DNA from: Hydrogenophaga sp. PAMC20947
Lineage (GTDB): Bacteria; Pseudomonadota; Gammaproteobacteria; Burkholderiales; Burkholderiaceae_C
Length of the DNA: 64,000 bases
NCBI RefSeq assembly: GCF_004795855.1
Contig: NZ_CP039252.1
Location: forward strand, 1,550,001 to 1,614,000
Direction of reading: 5' to 3'
Positions 16,020 to 24,004 of this stretch are shown here, piece after piece (within the stretch, counting starts at the first letter, position 1; every line of letters starts with the position of its first letter). The translations under genes were made by a program, and so were the position numbers. The notes beneath the pieces were generated by a model. It searched no databases. It was not told the DNA's origin and was given only the letters and a program-made list of their open reading frames with translations.

Positions 16020-17105
16020 ATGAGTGGAGGAACGAGTGGAGGTACGAGTGGAGGTACGAGTGGAGGTACGAGTGGAGGTACGAGTGGAGGTACAAGTGGA
16101 GGAACGAGTGGAGGAGGTTTTGCCAATGCCAACGCACTCACCATCAGTCGCTCAGCCATCGTTGGCCCTTACACCGGTCCTTCGCTGCATGTCAAGGACC
16201 CGGCGTTTGATGACCCCGCCAATCTGGCGTTGTGGAGCGATGGCCCCCGGATCACGGCCTGCTTCACCGAGCTGGTCGAAGGCCTGCTGTTCAAGACCAA
16301 CAACAGCGCCAAACAGGCCCGGCTGGAATATGCCAACCTGCAGGCCACGACCCTTCAACGCAAGCCACTGCTCACCCTGCGAGCACCGCGCAAAGCGCAG
16401 CTCAAAAAGCAGCTCGATCTGGTGGCGGCTTACGCCGATTTGCGGCCGGACCGCGCCAGCGAAATTGTGGCCCAGTTGCCTTACCCACTGCCCTTCTGGG
16501 CCTCGGTGATCGGCCTGCACGAACACCGCCACAAGAAGACACTGCAACTGCTGGACCTCGCCTTTGGTCTGGCCATTCACGTGGAAATGCGCTTCAAGCA
16601 CATCTTCGCCATACCGCGCCCGGTGGAATTCTCGCCGCAGATCCAGCCCATGATTCCCACACCGGGCCATGGCAGTTGGCCCAGCGGTCATGCCACCGAA
16701 GCCTTTCTCACGGCCACCTTGATCGAAACACTGCTGGACGCCGCCTCGCCTCACGGCAGTCACAACGGTGCAGACAGCCGCGAACAATTGCAGCGCCTGG
16801 CTGCCCGCATCGCAGTGAACCGCACCGTCGCCGGGCTTCATTACCCGGTGGACAGCGCCGTTGGGCGTCAGTTAGGCACGGCATTGGCCGAATTCGTCGT
16901 GGCACGCGCCACGGGCGGCAAGGTGCACGAACGGGGCTTCGATGGTCGCCAATACGAAGAGGCCAACGGAGCAGCCCTGGATTTCACCTTGCACCAGTCA
17001 CTGGACCATGGTCACGGCTACTCCCGGGAATCGCGTGCCACGGCGGTCGGTCAGGCGCCACTGGTGGCCTGGCTGTGGAAGGAAGCCGTCAAGGAGTGGG
17101 CATGA
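16020..17105 (+). CDS. Soluble PAP2 / vanadium-haloperoxidase-fold protein with (SGGT)n N-terminus
   Basis: 361 residues; RBS AGGAG lies 7 bases before the ATG. Residues 2-33 are (SGGT)x7-SGGG, encoded by a 12-bp tandem repeat. The rest carries the three PAP2/vanadium-haloperoxidase motifs: KHIFAIPRP (K-x6-RP), WPSGHATEAF (PSGH), and NRTVAGLHYPVDSAVG (R-x5-H-x3-D). No hydrophobic membrane segments are seen, unlike lipid phosphatases, so it resembles soluble acid phosphatase or vanadium-dependent haloperoxidase types. Substrate unknown. No signal peptide is evident. Its stop overlaps the subtilase start (ATGA), implying coupled synthesis. Confidence 0.86.
   Translation: MSGGTSGGTSGGTSGGTSGGTSGGTSGGTSGGGFANANALTISRSAIVGPYTGPSLHVKDPAFDDPANLALWSDGPRITACFTELVEGLLFKTNNSAKQARLEYANLQATTLQRKPLLTLRAPRKAQLKKQLDLVAAYADLRPDRASEIVAQLPYPLPFWASVIGLHEHRHKKTLQLLDLAFGLAIHVEMRFKHIFAIPRPVEFSPQIQPMIPTPGHGSWPSGHATEAFLTATLIETLLDAASPHGSHNGADSREQLQRLAARIAVNRTVAGLHYPVDSAVGRQLGTALAEFVVARATGGKVHERGFDGRQYEEANGAALDFTLHQSLDHGHGYSRESRATAVGQAPLVAWLWKEAVKEWA
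16023..16115 (+). repeat. 12-bp tandem repeat (AGTGGAGGTACG)n in the PAP2 gene
   Basis: Seven full units plus a partial one, differing only at one or two positions (GGT/GGA and ACG/ACA). Each unit encodes Ser-Gly-Gly-Thr. Copy-number change would be in frame and only lengthen or shorten the N-terminal linker. The near-identity of units at the DNA level suggests recent expansion by slippage. Confidence 0.95.
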
Positions 17106-19102
17106 GCGCCCCGGGGCGATGGAAACCACTGCCTCAAGGCGGTTTCACGGGCACGCACTGGCGCCGCTCTGGTGCAATCGACGGGCAGGACCCCTACCTG
17201 GTCTGGGCTGAAGCCGACGATTTCGCCGGCTACGCCCAACGGCACCGCCGGCATGGAAAAATCAAATGGCTGCCCATCGCCATCGAGCTGGCCGCCAACG
17301 CCACGGTGTCGGCCTTGGTCGACGCCTCGCACACACGCTGGTTGCAGATTCCACAGGTTTACCTGAGCGTGCCCGGGTTGCGTTATTGCAGCGCACGGGT
17401 CAAACCCGCTTTTTTTGAACACCTGCGCAAGCGACCAGCCTTCAAACAGCTGATCGAACGCTTTGAGCTGGGCCTGCCGGTGGGGAGCCACACCCATGCG
17501 ATCCGCAACCCCTGTGAACCGTCAACAAAGACACCCTCTGCGACAAACACCCCGAGCCAACCTGCACACGCGCCAGCGCGGCTCACAGGCAAGGTACTCG
17601 GCCTGATCGACGGCGGACTGGCGCTTGCCAACACGACCTTTCTGAATCGCCAAGGTGGCCCCCGCGTGCAGCACTTCTGGCGCCAGGACAGCTGCTACGG
17701 CGGGCCTTGGCCCAGCCAGAACCAGGACGGCGACGGTCACGTGCCGCTGGACCCCCTGCGCGCCGGACCGACGCCGGACGATCTCGGCTATGGCCACGAA
17801 CTGGATGCCGCCACCATCGACAAAGCCATGAAGCGTCATACGCCCACAGGCGGCGCACTGGACGAAGAAGCGCTCTACCGGCACTTCCAGCTCTGGGACC
17901 TGGCCCGCCCGGTGAACCACGGCACCCATGTCATGAGCCTGGCTGCGGGGGTGGACATCCCCCACATGCCGTCGAACGATGCCGCCAGCCGCTGCGATCT
18001 GATCGCAGTGCAACTGGACTGGTCCAACATCCAGGACACTTCGGGCGGCGCAATGAACGTGAGCGTGCTCGACGGCCTGATGTACATTCTGGCGCGTTGC
18101 GCGCCCAGCGCCGAAGTGGTGGTCAACATCAGCTGGGGCACGCTGGCCGGTCCCCACGACGGTTCATCGATTCTGGAAGCAGCGATGGATCAACTGATCG
18201 ACCTGCTCGACGGCCGGCTGCAGATCACGGTGCCCGCAGGCAATGCCTACCAGAGCCGCACCCACGCCAACGACACACTGGCTCCGGGTGCCTGCTGCCC
18301 GCTGCACTGGCGCGTGCAGCCCGACGACCACACACAGAGCTTCCTGGAAATCTGGCTGCCCGAAGGCGCCGATCAGATCGCCATCGAGCTGACCCCACCG
18401 GGCAACGACACCCCATTGCCCGCCCTGCGCCTCGGCCAGTCGGGCATCTGGACCGGCTCGGCCACAAGAAAGGCGGATCATCCGCTGTGTGCCCTCATTT
18501 ACCCGCGAGATGCTGCGCTGGGTGCGCACGGCACCTGTGCCCTGATCGCACTGGCGCCCACTTTCAGTTTCGAGAATCATGTGGCCACGGCGCCCAGTGG
18601 TGTCTGGAAGGTCAGCCTGAGCAACGAGGGCGCAACCCCAGTCACGTTTGACGCCTATATCGAGCGCGATGACGTGGCACTGGGCCAGCACACAGGCGCC
18701 CGCCAGTCGTATTTTGAGGATGCGCGCTACGACACCAGCGGCAACCTGAACTCGTTCGTTGACCATCCTGAAAACCCCACACCCATCCGCCGGAGTGGCA
18801 CGTTCAACAGCCTGTCCACCGGGCAACGCACGGTGAGCGTGGGCGGCACCCGGCGGGCCTTCGATCCGGCAATGGGCGCCTTGAGCAAGTTCGCCCGCTA
18901 TTCCCCACAGTTGCCAGATCCGGATGCGTCACGCCCTCAGCGCCCTGGGGTGAAAAAGGTCCCGGACACGCTGCGACCTTCCGACGACAATGCCGTCTTG
19001 TGGGGCCTTGTGGCGGCAGGAACCCTCAGTGCCTCCACGGCACGGCTGGCCGGAACCAGCAGCTCGTCGCCTCAAAAAGCACGCGAGTTGCTGGATGACT
19101 GA
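17102..19102 (+). CDS. S8 (subtilisin-like) serine peptidase, signal-less, with large insertion
   Basis: 666 residues from ATG 17102, which overlaps the PAP2 stop. The catalytic triad is D170 (GLIDGG), H276 (NHGTHV) and S653 (AGTSSSSP); the oxyanion asparagine is N381 (PAGNAY). Roughly 270 residues separate N381 from S653 instead of the usual ~65, because of a beta-rich insertion (about 400-600) that looks like a jelly-roll/P-domain type (SGVWKVSLSN, VTFDAYIERDD). The chain ends 13 residues after the Ser. No signal peptide or obvious propeptide is seen; residues 1-165 are an uncharacterised N-terminal domain. Coupling to PAP2 suggests a joint function. Target unknown. Confidence 0.88.
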   Translation: MSAPGRWKPLPQGGFTGTHWRRSGAIDGQDPYLVWAEADDFAGYAQRHRRHGKIKWLPIAIELAANATVSALVDASHTRWLQIPQVYLSVPGLRYCSARVKPAFFEHLRKRPAFKQLIERFELGLPVGSHTHAIRNPCEPSTKTPSATNTPSQPAHAPARLTGKVLGLIDGGLALANTTFLNRQGGPRVQHFWRQDSCYGGPWPSQNQDGDGHVPLDPLRAGPTPDDLGYGHELDAATIDKAMKRHTPTGGALDEEALYRHFQLWDLARPVNHGTHVMSLAAGVDIPHMPSNDAASRCDLIAVQLDWSNIQDTSGGAMNVSVLDGLMYILARCAPSAEVVVNISWGTLAGPHDGSSILEAAMDQLIDLLDGRLQITVPAGNAYQSRTHANDTLAPGACCPLHWRVQPDDHTQSFLEIWLPEGADQIAIELTPPGNDTPLPALRLGQSGIWTGSATRKADHPLCALIYPRDAALGAHGTCALIALAPTFSFENHVATAPSGVWKVSLSNEGATPVTFDAYIERDDVALGQHTGARQSYFEDARYDTSGNLNSFVDHPENPTPIRRSGTFNSLSTGQRTVSVGGTRRAFDPAMGALSKFARYSPQLPDPDASRPQRPGVKKVPDTLRPSDDNAVLWGLVAAGTLSASTARLAGTSSSSPQKARELLDD

Positions 19103-19106
19103 GGCG

Positions 19107-19132
19107 GGAAAGGCGTCTACCGACGCCTTTCC
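19107..19132 (+). terminator. Probable terminator after the peptidase gene
   Basis: GGAAAGGCGT-CTACCG-ACGCCTTTCC, a perfect 10-bp stem just after the S8 stop codon, followed by a short T-rich TTTCAG. It separates the plus-strand module from the convergent Crp gene ending at 19169 and could work in both directions. Confidence 0.65.
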
Positions 19133-19168
19133 TTTCAGATCAAACCGACAGCATGCCCGGAGCCACCA

Positions 19169-19837
19169 TCACCACCGCGCTGGCAACGGTTTGAGCACCC
19201 AGATCCAGCGGTCTCTCACGCTGATGTAGCCACCGGTTTCCAGGTCCTTGAGCAAGCGGCTCACCATTTCCCGCGAACAGGCGAGGTGTTGGGCCATTTG
19301 TTGATGGGTCATGCGTTCGCGCAAACGCCGCTCCTGCGCTACCGGTTCAAGCGCTTTGTCGAGGTACTGGTTGAGCAGCCTGACCAGCCGGCCGTACACG
19401 TCGATCAAGGCCACGCTGCGGGCGCTCTCGGTCGCCAGGCGGGCACGCCGGATCAGGCGGCCCATCAGCTCAAATGCGAACTCAGGCTGCTCCGATATGT
19501 AGATCAGCAGTTGATCTCGGGATACGACGGAGCACACGGTTGGCGCCATGGCTTCCACATGGGCCGACCTGGGCCCGCCGTCAAGGGACATTTCACCCAC
19601 ATACTCCTGCGGCCCATACACCCCCAGCGTCAGTTCCTTGCCATTTTCGTCTGAAAGGAACGCGCGAAGCTTGCCCTCCAGCACGATGTAGAGGGTGTCG
19701 CCGGTTTCACCTTCCTGGATCAGCAGGGCACCGCGGCGATACCGCCGTTGCACCCCACGCCGGGCCAGGGCCGCGACATGCTGGGAAGGTTCTTGGGATG
19801 GAGAAATGGACGCGGCAAAGCGTGTGGGCATGGGCAC
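19169..19837 (-). CDS. Crp/Fnr-family regulator, predicted cAMP receptor type
   Basis: 222 residues. The cyclic-nucleotide domain has the phosphate-binding cassette YVGEMSLDGGPRSAHVEA (G81-E82 and R90-S91 correspond to Crp G71-E72 and R82-S83), so nucleotide binding is plausible. The HTH CSREMVSRLLKDLE keeps the R-E-x3-R contacts of E. coli Crp (R180, E181, R185), predicting recognition of TGTGA-type half-sites. No N-terminal FNR cysteines are present. It begins 6 bases after the LuxR-type gene, forming a two-regulator unit convergent with the cyclase/PAP2/S8 genes. Confidence 0.9.
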   Translation of the reverse strand: MPMPTRFAASISPSQEPSQHVAALARRGVQRRYRRGALLIQEGETGDTLYIVLEGKLRAFLSDENGKELTLGVYGPQEYVGEMSLDGGPRSAHVEAMAPTVCSVVSRDQLLIYISEQPEFAFELMGRLIRRARLATESARSVALIDVYGRLVRLLNQYLDKALEPVAQERRLRERMTHQQMAQHLACSREMVSRLLKDLETGGYISVRDRWIWVLKPLPARW

Positions 19838-19843
19838 TCATGA

Positions 19844-20533
19844 TCAAACAAACTCCATGGCATTGTGAGGCATGGGCGAGATGGAGCGCAAAGCCGACAT
19901 CACTGGCGGCAGGCTGTTGACCCTCAGCATGATCATCCGGATGCTGGAGCAGCCGGTCTTGGTGCGCAGCGCCTTGATCTGTGTGCGCACCGTTGAGGGC
20001 GCAACCCGGTGCTCGTGTGCGATTTCCGGGATGGTACAGCCCTTGCACAAGGCAATCAACACGGCCTCTTCGCTGGGGCTGAGGTGGTTGGCGCGAGCGT
20101 ACATGCGCACGGCCAGGTTTTCACAGGCGTTTTGGCGCGACAGCAACACCAGCACGGTCGGCGCATCGGACTCAAGCGCGTGGCTCAACGGCACGAATGC
20201 CAGCGACAGCTCCCGGTCATCAGCCTGCAATGACACCAGCTGGCGCTGGCCCTTGAGTGCCTGTTTGGTCGCATGTTCGATTTTCTGGGAATACCCGGTG
20301 GTGGCACCCAGCAGCAACTGGCCATGGCTCATGATGAAGCGCGACTGCGCCATCTCGAAGCGGGCCAGGTGGTTGGCGTGGCGCAGCACGCCGTCGGCGT
20401 CGATCACCAGCATGCCATGATCCACCTCGTCCATCATGCGCAACAGCAAACTGGCCTCAAGCGAGGTCTCGCGCACCACCATCGGACGGGCCTCGTAACG
20501 GCTGCTGGTCGCTTGATCGTTCGATGTCCACAT
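19844..20533 (-). CDS. PAS-like and LuxR-type HTH transcriptional regulator
   Basis: 229 residues. The N-terminal half resembles a PAS sensor (MDEVDHGMLVIDADGVLRHAN). The C-terminal half is a LuxR/FixJ HTH (LSPSEEAVLIALCKGCTIPE, then HRVAPSTVRTQIKALRTKTG). No receiver or autoinducer domain is present. The ligand is unknown. It precedes crp by 6 bases, so the two are probably cotranscribed. The gene start is the first ATG after a 128-base gap. Confidence 0.83.
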   Translation of the reverse strand: MWTSNDQATSSRYEARPMVVRETSLEASLLLRMMDEVDHGMLVIDADGVLRHANHLARFEMAQSRFIMSHGQLLLGATTGYSQKIEHATKQALKGQRQLVSLQADDRELSLAFVPLSHALESDAPTVLVLLSRQNACENLAVRMYARANHLSPSEEAVLIALCKGCTIPEIAHEHRVAPSTVRTQIKALRTKTGCSSIRMIMLRVNSLPPVMSALRSISPMPHNAMEFV

Positions 20534-20661
20534 GGTTGGCTCCTGCTCTTGATTGATGCCTTCAGAGTAGGCCTTGGAAGCCTCTCATGTAAGTGCATCA
20601 CTACCGGCAGGTCTGTGATCCATTACCCAAACCAACACAAAGACGCCGCCAGCGTGACGGA

Positions 20662-22413
20662 CTACCGAGCCCGGTTGCGGATGGCCGACAGGGTGCCCCG
20701 GGTGGTGATGACCTCGGGATCCAGCATCACCTCGATCAGCGTGCCGGTCTGGCTGGCGAGTGCGCGCAGAAGCGCGGGCTCAAAACCCTCTGTGTGGGTC
20801 ACACGCTCGGCGCCGTAGCCATAGGCTTGAGCCAGCGCACAAAAATCCGGGTTTTTCAGGTCGGATGCGACCACCCGCGCGGGGTACTCGCGCTCCTGGT
20901 GCATGCGAATCGTCCCGAAGGTGCCGTTGTTGAGCAACAGGATGATGGTCTTGCCACCGTGTTGCACCGCAGTGGCCAGCTCCTGCCCGTTCATCAGAAA
21001 ATCGCCATCGCCTGCGATGGTGAATGCTGTGCGGCCTGTGAGCAAGGCTGCAGCGATGCCTGCGGGCACACCGTAGCCCATGGCACCGTTGGTGGGCGCC
21101 AGTTGGGTTTTGTGTCCGTGCACCAGCCCGGGGTACTGGTAAAACCGGTGCAGCCAGCTGGCAAAATTGCCCGCCCCGTTGGTCAACACGGCATCATCCG
21201 GCAGGTGTTGCTGCAGCACGTGGATGATGGCGGGCATGTCGATGGAGCCAGGCAACTGCACGCCCCCGTTGGCGGGATCGATGTTGGCCTGGTAGTCGGC
21301 CTGACAAGCTTGGGCCCAGGCGATCCAAGGCACATCGGGCAGCGCGGAACCCGCCGCCTCTGGCCCACTCGCCGTTGGGGCCGCAGCGGGCGGGCTGAGC
21401 ACCTCCAGGCTGCGGGCGGCCGCGTTCATGGTGGCGCAAATGGCCAAAGTCGGTTGGTACACCCGCCCCAGCTCTTGCGGATCGGCGTGGATGTGCACCA
21501 GCCGCTGAGCCGGCACCGGGGCCTCAATGAGGGTGTAGCCTGCGGTGGTGGATTCGCCCAGGCGCGGGCCCAGCGCGATCAACAAATCCGATGCCTTGAC
21601 ACGTTGGGCCAGGGCCGGGTTGATGCCCAGGCCCACATCGCCCGCATACAGGGGGTGGCGGTTGTCAAAGCAGTCCTGAAACCGAAAAGTGTTGCACACC
21701 GGCAAATGCCAGGCTTCGGCGAAGCGTTGCAAGGCCGCCGCGGCCTGCGGGGTCCAGCCTCCGCCGCCCGCCAGCACCAAAGGCCGCTCGGCCGACAACA
21801 ACAGCTCGCGCAGTTTTCGCAAAGCCCCGGGATCGCTCCAGGCCTGCACCGGCTCCACACGGGGCAGCGGTTGGGCTTCCACCATGTGGGTCAGCATGTC
21901 TTCGGGCAACACCAGCACCACAGGGCCTGGGCGGCCGTTCATGGCGGTGGAAAAGGCCCGCGCGATGTACTCGGGGATGCGGCGCGCATCGTCAATGCGC
22001 TCGACCCGCTTGGCCATACCTTTGGTGCTGGGGCCGAAAAACGCGGCGAAGTCCACTTCCTGGAACGCTTCCCGGTCGCGGGCTTCGCTGGCGACATCAC
22101 CAACGAAAAGCACCATGGGGGTGCTGTCCTGAAAAGCGGTGTGCACCCCAATGGAGGCATTCGTGGCGCCTGGCCCCCGGGTGACAAAGCAGATGCCGGG
22201 CCGCCCGGTCAGCTTGCCCTGGGCCTCGGCCATGAAAGAAGCGCCGCCTTCCTGGCGGTTGACCACAAACTGGATGCGATCGCGGCAGGCATGGAAGCCG
22301 TCTAGCACAGCGAGGAAGCTCTCGCCCGGCACGCCAAAGGCGTGGGTCACGCCTTGGGCAATCAAACATTCAACCAGCAGGTGTCCGGCAATTGTGGGTG
22401 TCATAACCGGCAT
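20662..22413 (-). CDS. Thiamine-pyrophosphate-dependent enzyme, acetolactate-synthase-like
   Basis: 583 residues; the start could also be the ATG three codons later (22404). It shows the three-domain TPP decarboxylase/synthase layout: N-terminal domain with catalytic Glu in VNRQEGGASFMAEA, central domain with VLAGGGGW and VHIHADPQELG, and C-terminal TPP site GDGDFLMNGQELAT...NN. It is not the biosynthetic ilvB (no ilvH partner). The family includes acetolactate synthases, benzoylformate and oxalyl-CoA decarboxylases; the substrate cannot be assigned. It follows an MFS transporter gene by 9 bases, suggesting uptake and catabolism of one compound. Confidence 0.83.
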   Translation of the reverse strand: MPVMTPTIAGHLLVECLIAQGVTHAFGVPGESFLAVLDGFHACRDRIQFVVNRQEGGASFMAEAQGKLTGRPGICFVTRGPGATNASIGVHTAFQDSTPMVLFVGDVASEARDREAFQEVDFAAFFGPSTKGMAKRVERIDDARRIPEYIARAFSTAMNGRPGPVVLVLPEDMLTHMVEAQPLPRVEPVQAWSDPGALRKLRELLLSAERPLVLAGGGGWTPQAAAALQRFAEAWHLPVCNTFRFQDCFDNRHPLYAGDVGLGINPALAQRVKASDLLIALGPRLGESTTAGYTLIEAPVPAQRLVHIHADPQELGRVYQPTLAICATMNAAARSLEVLSPPAAAPTASGPEAAGSALPDVPWIAWAQACQADYQANIDPANGGVQLPGSIDMPAIIHVLQQHLPDDAVLTNGAGNFASWLHRFYQYPGLVHGHKTQLAPTNGAMGYGVPAGIAAALLTGRTAFTIAGDGDFLMNGQELATAVQHGGKTIILLLNNGTFGTIRMHQEREYPARVVASDLKNPDFCALAQAYGYGAERVTHTEGFEPALLRALASQTGTLIEVMLDPEVITTRGTLSAIRNRAR

Positions 22414-22422
22414 TGTGCCGCG

Positions 22423-23658
22423 CTATCGAACCTTTGCTGTCCGCCGCCCGACACCGACTGCCGCAAAAACCGACAGACCCAGCACAAAAGCGGCCCCCGC
22501 CAGGGTGCTGGCGTACCAGCCCCGGTCCATGAACACGCCGAACAGCAAAGGCGAAACCGCAAAACCGGCATCGAGGCCGGAGTACACCGTGCCGTACACG
22601 CGACCGGTGGCGCCAGCGGGCGCGGCTTTCTTGATCATCATGTCGCGGCTCGGTCCGCCCACACCCACCGCGAAACCGGTGATGGCCAGCGCCACCATGG
22701 AGCCCGTGCTCCCCAGCCACCCGGTTGCGCTGAGCAACAACAACACAGCGCCACTGGACATGCTGAACGCCACCACACGGTCGCTTGAAAAGCGGTGGTG
22801 CTGGCCATAGGCAGCCACAAAGCCGCCCACCAAAATGCCGGCGGCACCGCACAGCATGTAGGCACTGATGGTGAGCGTGGCGGCTTCCACGCTGACGCCG
22901 TGCAGCGCCTTCAGTATGGACGGGGCAAAGCTTTGCACCACCGCCAAAGTCATCGTAGACAAGAAGAAGAATGCGAAACACCACCACACCACCGGCAGTT
23001 TGAGAAAGGCCAGATCACTGCCTTGCGCGTGCTCCGCCGACCGCGGCACGACTTCGGTGAGCAGCTTGTCGCGCTGCCAGACCAACACCGCCAGCACCAC
23101 CACATTCAGGCCCGCAGCAGCCAGGTAAGCCGTGCGCCAGTCAGACAGCGCGCTGATCCCCACCAGAAAAACAGGGGCCAAGGCCCAGCCAAGGTTGCCC
23201 GTGAGGCCATGGACGCTGAATGCGTGGCCCAGGCGAGGCGCTGAAACACGCTGGTTGAGGATGGTGAAATCCGCCGGATGAAACGGGGCATTGCCCAAAC
23301 CGGCCAGCGCCGCCACCATCAGCAGGCCGCCATAGCTGGTGGCCTGGGAAGCCACCAGCGACGCCAGCAGGAAACACACGATCGCACCCAGCAACACCGG
23401 TCGTGCGCCGATCCGGTCCACCAGAAACCCGGAAAGCGCCTGCCCGGAACCGGAGACCACAAAAAAGAGGGTCATGAGCATCCCGACATCGGAAAAACTC
23501 AGCCCAAATTCACGAATGAAGATCGGAAACAGGGGCGCCAGCAACAGATGTGAGAAGTGGGAAGTGGCGTGGGCCAGGCCCACCAGTCCGATGATGGAAG
23601 CGTCTTGCCGCAGCGAAACGACGGGCGCTGCAGGCATGGCAGAAGCGAGGGTATTCAT
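22423..23658 (-). CDS. Major facilitator superfamily transporter
   Basis: 411 residues, about 12 hydrophobic helices. The MFS signature between helices 2 and 3 appears as GFLVDRIGARPVLLG, and NAPFHPADFTILN follows in helix 4, reminiscent of the fosmidomycin-resistance branch of MFS proteins. The substrate is unknown. The gene lies 9 bases before the TPP-enzyme gene and is probably cotranscribed with it from the 120-base gap at 23659-23779. Confidence 0.86.
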   Translation of the reverse strand: MNTLASAMPAAPVVSLRQDASIIGLVGLAHATSHFSHLLLAPLFPIFIREFGLSFSDVGMLMTLFFVVSGSGQALSGFLVDRIGARPVLLGAIVCFLLASLVASQATSYGGLLMVAALAGLGNAPFHPADFTILNQRVSAPRLGHAFSVHGLTGNLGWALAPVFLVGISALSDWRTAYLAAAGLNVVVLAVLVWQRDKLLTEVVPRSAEHAQGSDLAFLKLPVVWWCFAFFFLSTMTLAVVQSFAPSILKALHGVSVEAATLTISAYMLCGAAGILVGGFVAAYGQHHRFSSDRVVAFSMSSGAVLLLLSATGWLGSTGSMVALAITGFAVGVGGPSRDMMIKKAAPAGATGRVYGTVYSGLDAGFAVSPLLFGVFMDRGWYASTLAGAAFVLGLSVFAAVGVGRRTAKVR

Positions 23659-23779
23659 TCGGCGATGTTAAGCGGATGGACAGCATCCGACAGACGGTGC
23701 GCCCACTTGGCAACGCTTTCAAGGCGCTGTCACACAAGTCTCCTAGACTCCGGGCCTGCACCATACGCATTTTTTCATC

Positions 23780-24004
23780 ATGCTCTACACCAAGACACCC
23801 CAAGCTTGGAGCACCCTGCCCCATCCCGACGTGCTGGGCCGGGAGGCCCACACCGTGATCCTCATGGCCAACGGTCGACGCAGTCTGCGCGAACTGTCAT
23901 TGCTGATCGGCAGCGATGTCACCGACCTCGCCTTCGAGCTGTGTGAATCGGGCTACTTGCAGCCAGCGGCCCCTGCGGCGCAGGAGCAGCTCCTTAACGA
24001 ATGA
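23780..24004 (+). CDS. Small protein, winged-helix-like, unknown function
   Basis: 74 residues, starting MLYTKTPQAW. The central part (VILMANGRRSLRELSLLIG, then LAFELCESGYLQ) resembles the small Burkholderiales proteins with the pattern 'D-G-x-R-x-x-x-(D/E)-L...GL', likely a short winged-helix fold. No catalytic motif is seen. The last 11 bases overlap the 3' end of the DUF1631 gene on the opposite strand. Its own frame has normal codon use for the region, which supports it as real. Confidence 0.62.
   Translation: MLYTKTPQAWSTLPHPDVLGREAHTVILMANGRRSLRELSLLIGSDVTDLAFELCESGYLQPAAPAAQEQLLNE

Noticed and set aside
16232..19102. A 956-codon frame as one giant peptidase
   Set aside because: The first 290 codons are the PAP2 gene read in another frame; the peptidase begins at ATG 17102 overlapping the PAP2 stop.
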